NCBI GenBank assembly: GCA_964561605.1
Contig: CAZLQD010000046.1
Coordinates: forward strand, 124,001 to 188,000
DNA: 64,000 bases
Reading direction: 5' to 3'
DNA from: JALUZX01 sp964561605
GTDB taxonomy: Bacteria > Planctomycetota > UBA1135 > JALUZX01
In this document: in pieces, positions 61,390-64,000 of the stretch
Layout of the letters: the number at the start of each line of letters is the position of its first letter
Numbering within the stretch: the stretch's first letter is position 1
Notes under the pieces: generated by a model
Databases searched by the model: none
What the model was told of the DNA's origin: nothing
The model's input: only the letters and a program-made list of their open reading frames with translations
Made by a program: the position numbers and the translations under genes

Positions 61390-63561
61390 TCAAAGGTTGA
61401 CCGAGACCTCCACGTCTCCTTCCCGCCCCAGGATCCCCACGGTGACGGCCGAGCCGTTCCGGCGGACCTCCAGGTCCACCGTGCCCCCCGGGAGAGAGAG
61501 GCCCAGGAGCCGGACCTCCCCCAGGAAGGGAGGAAGGAAGGGCTTGTCGAAGTGGACCCGGGAACGCAGGCCTTCCAGCCTGAGCCCCAGGCAGGCATGG
61601 AGGAGGGCGAAGGGGGCGGCGCTGGCCCAGGCCTGGGGATTGCAAGCCACGGGGTAGAGGGTCGGACCCTCCCCTTCCCTCCTGGGGAAACCGCAGAAGA
61701 GTTCGGGGAGCCGCCGCAGGTCGGCGTAGAGGGAGGCGTCGAAGAGGCCCTTGAGAATCACCGCCGCCAGGTCCTTCCTCCCGTAGCGGGCCAGGCCCAT
61801 GCCCACCAGGGCGTTGTCGTGGGGCCAGATGGAGCCGTTGTGGTAGGACATGGGGTTGTACCGGACCTCCCCCTTGGCCAGGGTCCGGATCCCCCAGCCG
61901 GAGAACATCTCCTGGGAGAACAAAGTCTTCGCTACTTTGGCCGCCCTGGGGGCAGAGGGGAGGCCCGCGAAGAGCAGGTGGCCCGCGTTGGAGGTGCGGA
62001 CCCTGCAGGGCTCCTTCCTCCCGTCCAGGGCCAGGACGTAGGTGCCCGCCTCGGCCCACCAGAAGGAGCGTTCCACCCTCTTCCGGACCTGGGCGGCCTT
62101 CCTCCGGAAAACCTTGGCCTTCTCCCCCATTCCCAGGTACCCGGCCAGGAAGGCCGCCTCCTGGTAGGCGGCGTACACATAGCCCTGGACCTCGCAGAGG
62201 GCGATGGGGGGAGGGGCCAGGGTGCCGTCGGCGTGGGAGACCGAATCGCCCGAGTCCTTCCAGCCCTGGTTGTCCAAGCCGTGGGGCGAACGCTTCCTGT
62301 ATTCCACGAGACCGTCCCCGTCCAGGTCGCCGAACTTTTCGATCCACTCCAGGGCCATTTCCACGTGGGGCCAGAGTTCCCGGGCCCCCTCCAGGTCCCC
62401 CGTCCTCTTGAGCCACCTTCCCGCCAGGACCACGAAGAGAGGCGTGGCGTCGGCGCTCCCGTAGTACCGGGCGTAGGGCACCTCCCCCGTGGCGGCCATC
62501 TCCCCGGGCCGGAGTTCGTGGAGGATCTTCCCCGGCTCGGCGTCCTGGACGGGGTTGTCCTCCCGGGCCTGGAGGTCGGCCAGGAGCCGGAGGGTCCCCC
62601 TGGCCACGTCCGGGTTGGACTCGAGGAACATGAGGGAAGTGAGGATCCCGTCCCTCCCGAAGACCGTGGTGAACCAGGGGATTCCCGCATAAGGATAAGG
62701 TCCGGACTCGGTCTCGGTGATGAGCATGAAGAGGTCGGCCTGGGAGCGGCGGATCCAGTCGTCGAACTTGTCGTTGTCCGTCTCCAGGCGGCAACAGGAT
62801 TCCCGCCAGGCCTGGAACCTGGATTCCAGCACCTGCCGGGCCGCCTTGAAGGGCAGGGTCCTCTCCCCCCTCTCCACGGAGGGTTCGAACCGGACCTCCA
62901 TGAAGAGGTCCAGCTCCTCCCCCGGATCCAGGGAGATCCGGAAGGCCGCCCGGTCCGGGCCGGCCTGGTCGGGCTCCCTGGAGAAGGAGACCGTCGTGGT
63001 CCTGGTCACCCCGTCCAGGCCGTGGTAAACGAAACGCCTCGCCGCCGGGCCGACCCGGCTCCGCTCACGCCGGCCGCACTTGGTGCGCCGCATCCCACGG
63101 ACTTCGAAGATGTCGGCGAAGTCGGCGTCGAAGGTGATCTCCAGGGGGAAGGCTACGGGACGGAAGCTGAAATTCCGGATCCGGATCCTCTCCAGGAAGG
63201 ACCCCTTGTAGAGCAACTGGGCACGGAAGACGTGGACCGATCCCCGGGGAAGGAAACCGGCGTCTTCCAGGTCCAGGTCCGGGTTGGTCAGGTCCACCCC
63301 GACGAAGCCGTTGTTCGCCTGGACTGTGGAACTCAAGAGGAGAGGCCTGTTTCCGCCCAGGGTGAGTTCCAGGCGGGAGAGCATCCGGGTCCCCCTGTGG
63401 TAGACCCCCTGCTCTCCCAGGCCGAGACCCAGGATGTCCCCCTGGGGACCGACGACGCAGAAGGTCTCCCCCTCTTTCAAAGTGAGCGTCCTCTCCCCGA
63501 ACCGGGGGGAGGACGCCTTCACGTAGAGATGCCCCTCGTGCTGGATCAGATCGTCGCCCAT
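61390..63561 (-). CDS. amylo-alpha-1,6-glucosidase / glycogen-debranching enzyme (GH133-type)
   Basis: A 723-residue cytoplasmic enzyme. The N-terminal half (about 20-240) is the beta-sandwich bacterial GDE_N domain, containing VVGPQGDILGLG and GVYHRGTRMLSRLEL. The C-terminal (alpha/alpha)6 barrel has PWFTTVFGRDGI, NPVQDAEPGKILHELRPGE and YHNGSIWPHDNALVG, the acid-residue motifs of this family. It releases glucose from alpha-1,6 stubs. It starts 12 bases after the glycosyltransferase stop, so the two are one operon. Confidence 0.93.
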   Translation of the reverse strand: MGDDLIQHEGHLYVKASSPRFGERTLTLKEGETFCVVGPQGDILGLGLGEQGVYHRGTRMLSRLELTLGGNRPLLLSSTVQANNGFVGVDLTNPDLDLEDAGFLPRGSVHVFRAQLLYKGSFLERIRIRNFSFRPVAFPLEITFDADFADIFEVRGMRRTKCGRRERSRVGPAARRFVYHGLDGVTRTTTVSFSREPDQAGPDRAAFRISLDPGEELDLFMEVRFEPSVERGERTLPFKAARQVLESRFQAWRESCCRLETDNDKFDDWIRRSQADLFMLITETESGPYPYAGIPWFTTVFGRDGILTSLMFLESNPDVARGTLRLLADLQAREDNPVQDAEPGKILHELRPGEMAATGEVPYARYYGSADATPLFVVLAGRWLKRTGDLEGARELWPHVEMALEWIEKFGDLDGDGLVEYRKRSPHGLDNQGWKDSGDSVSHADGTLAPPPIALCEVQGYVYAAYQEAAFLAGYLGMGEKAKVFRRKAAQVRKRVERSFWWAEAGTYVLALDGRKEPCRVRTSNAGHLLFAGLPSAPRAAKVAKTLFSQEMFSGWGIRTLAKGEVRYNPMSYHNGSIWPHDNALVGMGLARYGRKDLAAVILKGLFDASLYADLRRLPELFCGFPRREGEGPTLYPVACNPQAWASAAPFALLHACLGLRLEGLRSRVHFDKPFLPPFLGEVRLLGLSLPGGTVDLEVRRNGSAVTVGILGREGDVEVSVNL

Positions 63562-63572
63562 GAGCCTGCCTG

Positions 63573-64000
63573 TCAGGCGGCGGGCAGGTGGACGCTGGAG
63601 CGGGTCACCTTGGCGTAGAGCCTGAGGTAGTCCCTGGCCATCCTCTCCACGGTGAACCGCTCCTCGAAGACCCGCCTGCAGGCGGCCCGGTCCAGGGCGC
63701 CCAGCCTCTCCACGGCCTTCACGGCCTGGTCCACCGTGTCCACCACGAAACCCGTCACGCCGTCCTCCATGACCTCGGGAACGGACCCGCGGCGGAAGGC
63801 CACGACCGGCGTGCCGCAGGCCATGGCTTCGATCATGACAAGACCGAAGGGTTCAGGCCAGTCGATTGGGAAGAGGAGGGCCAGAGCGTTTCCCAGGAAC
63901 TCCTGCTTGCCCTTTTCGTCCACCTCGCCGACGAACTCCACCAGAGGATCGTCCAGGAGGGGCTTGATCACCTCCTGGAAGTAGTCCTGGTCCGCCTTGT
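63573..64000 (-). CDS. glycosyltransferase family 4, C-terminal part (5' end outside window)
   Basis: The reading frame is open to the window end and upstream of the GTG at 63971 (preceding residues KADQDYFQE). The visible 140 residues are the nucleotide-sugar-binding half of a GT-B enzyme. FVGEVDEKGKQEFLGNALAL is followed by LFPIDWPEPFGLVMIEAMAC and GTPVVAFRRGSVPEVMEDG, the E-x7-E motif of family GT4. Next to a debranching enzyme it may act on alpha-glucan or sucrose/trehalose-type products. The donor is not readable from this part. Confidence 0.9.
   Translation of the reverse strand, partial: KADQDYFQEVIKPLLDDPLVEFVGEVDEKGKQEFLGNALALLFPIDWPEPFGLVMIEAMACGTPVVAFRRGSVPEVMEDGVTGFVVDTVDQAVKAVERLGALDRAACRRVFEERFTVERMARDYLRLYAKVTRSSVHLPAA

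Overview
The window is one continuous stretch of GC-rich, gene-dense chromosome from a flagellated, chemotactic Gram-negative bacterium. The evidence is a flagellar export operon, two chemotaxis gene clusters, lipoproteins, a TolC-like outer-membrane channel and an RND pump. I cannot place it firmly. EF-hand and GGDD-repeat secreted proteins, CheX/CheD/CheC-type chemotaxis proteins and a WhiG/FliA-like sigma factor suggest Planctomycetota or another deep lineage. Arginine is very often encoded by AGG, and the only tRNA seen is tRNA-Arg(CCT), which reads AGG. I see no insertion sequence, phage, CRISPR array or plasmid gene.

Layout. At 1-6.9 kb a plus-strand chemotaxis operon carries two chemoreceptors, cheB, cheR and a HEAT-repeat/receiver fusion; cheA and cheW must lie elsewhere. 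At 6.9-15.3 kb are an alpha/beta hydrolase, mutY, an EF-hand protein, a secreted GGDD-repeat protein, typA and a sugar-porter-type MFS transporter. At 15.5-18.4 kb come tRNA-Arg and a minus-strand operon around fliA with two small proteins and two lipoproteins. A DUF89 protein follows at 18.5-19.4 kb. At 19.4-28.9 kb one ten-gene minus-strand operon runs fliO-fliP-fliQ-fliR-flhB-flhA-flhF-flhG, then a patatin and a secreted beta-propeller-like protein. It is headed by a sigma-54-like promoter. At 29.1-31.5 kb a plus-strand trio overlaps by GTGA junctions: a B3/B4-domain protein, a tiny DHp-like protein and a GT-C-type membrane protein.

At 31.6-34.9 kb a second chemotaxis operon on the minus strand runs cheD, an HDOD protein, cheY, cheX and a CheC-like/degenerate-receiver fusion. 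Just upstream lies a second FliA/WhiG-class sigma factor whose 5' leader contains a class I cyclic-di-GMP riboswitch (36212-36295). This is the most striking signal here, because it would tie a flagellar-type sigma factor directly to the second messenger controlling motility. At 36.4-41.7 kb are apt, argS, an ABC-F ATPase, an HD-domain protein and a Nudix hydrolase.

The rest holds a secreted helical-repeat protein, a lone polyisoprenyl-phosphate sugar transferase, a 1437-residue alpha-2-macroglobulin-like protein, a class I aminotransferase, glgB and a secreted subtilisin-like protease. It ends with a MarR-controlled tripartite RND efflux operon, a glycogen-debranching enzyme and the 3' part of a family 4 glycosyltransferase. 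glgB, the debranching enzyme and the glycosyltransferase indicate alpha-glucan storage.

Long open frames antisense to real genes are common here because the sequence is GC-rich. They were left out where the opposite strand encodes a recognisable family.
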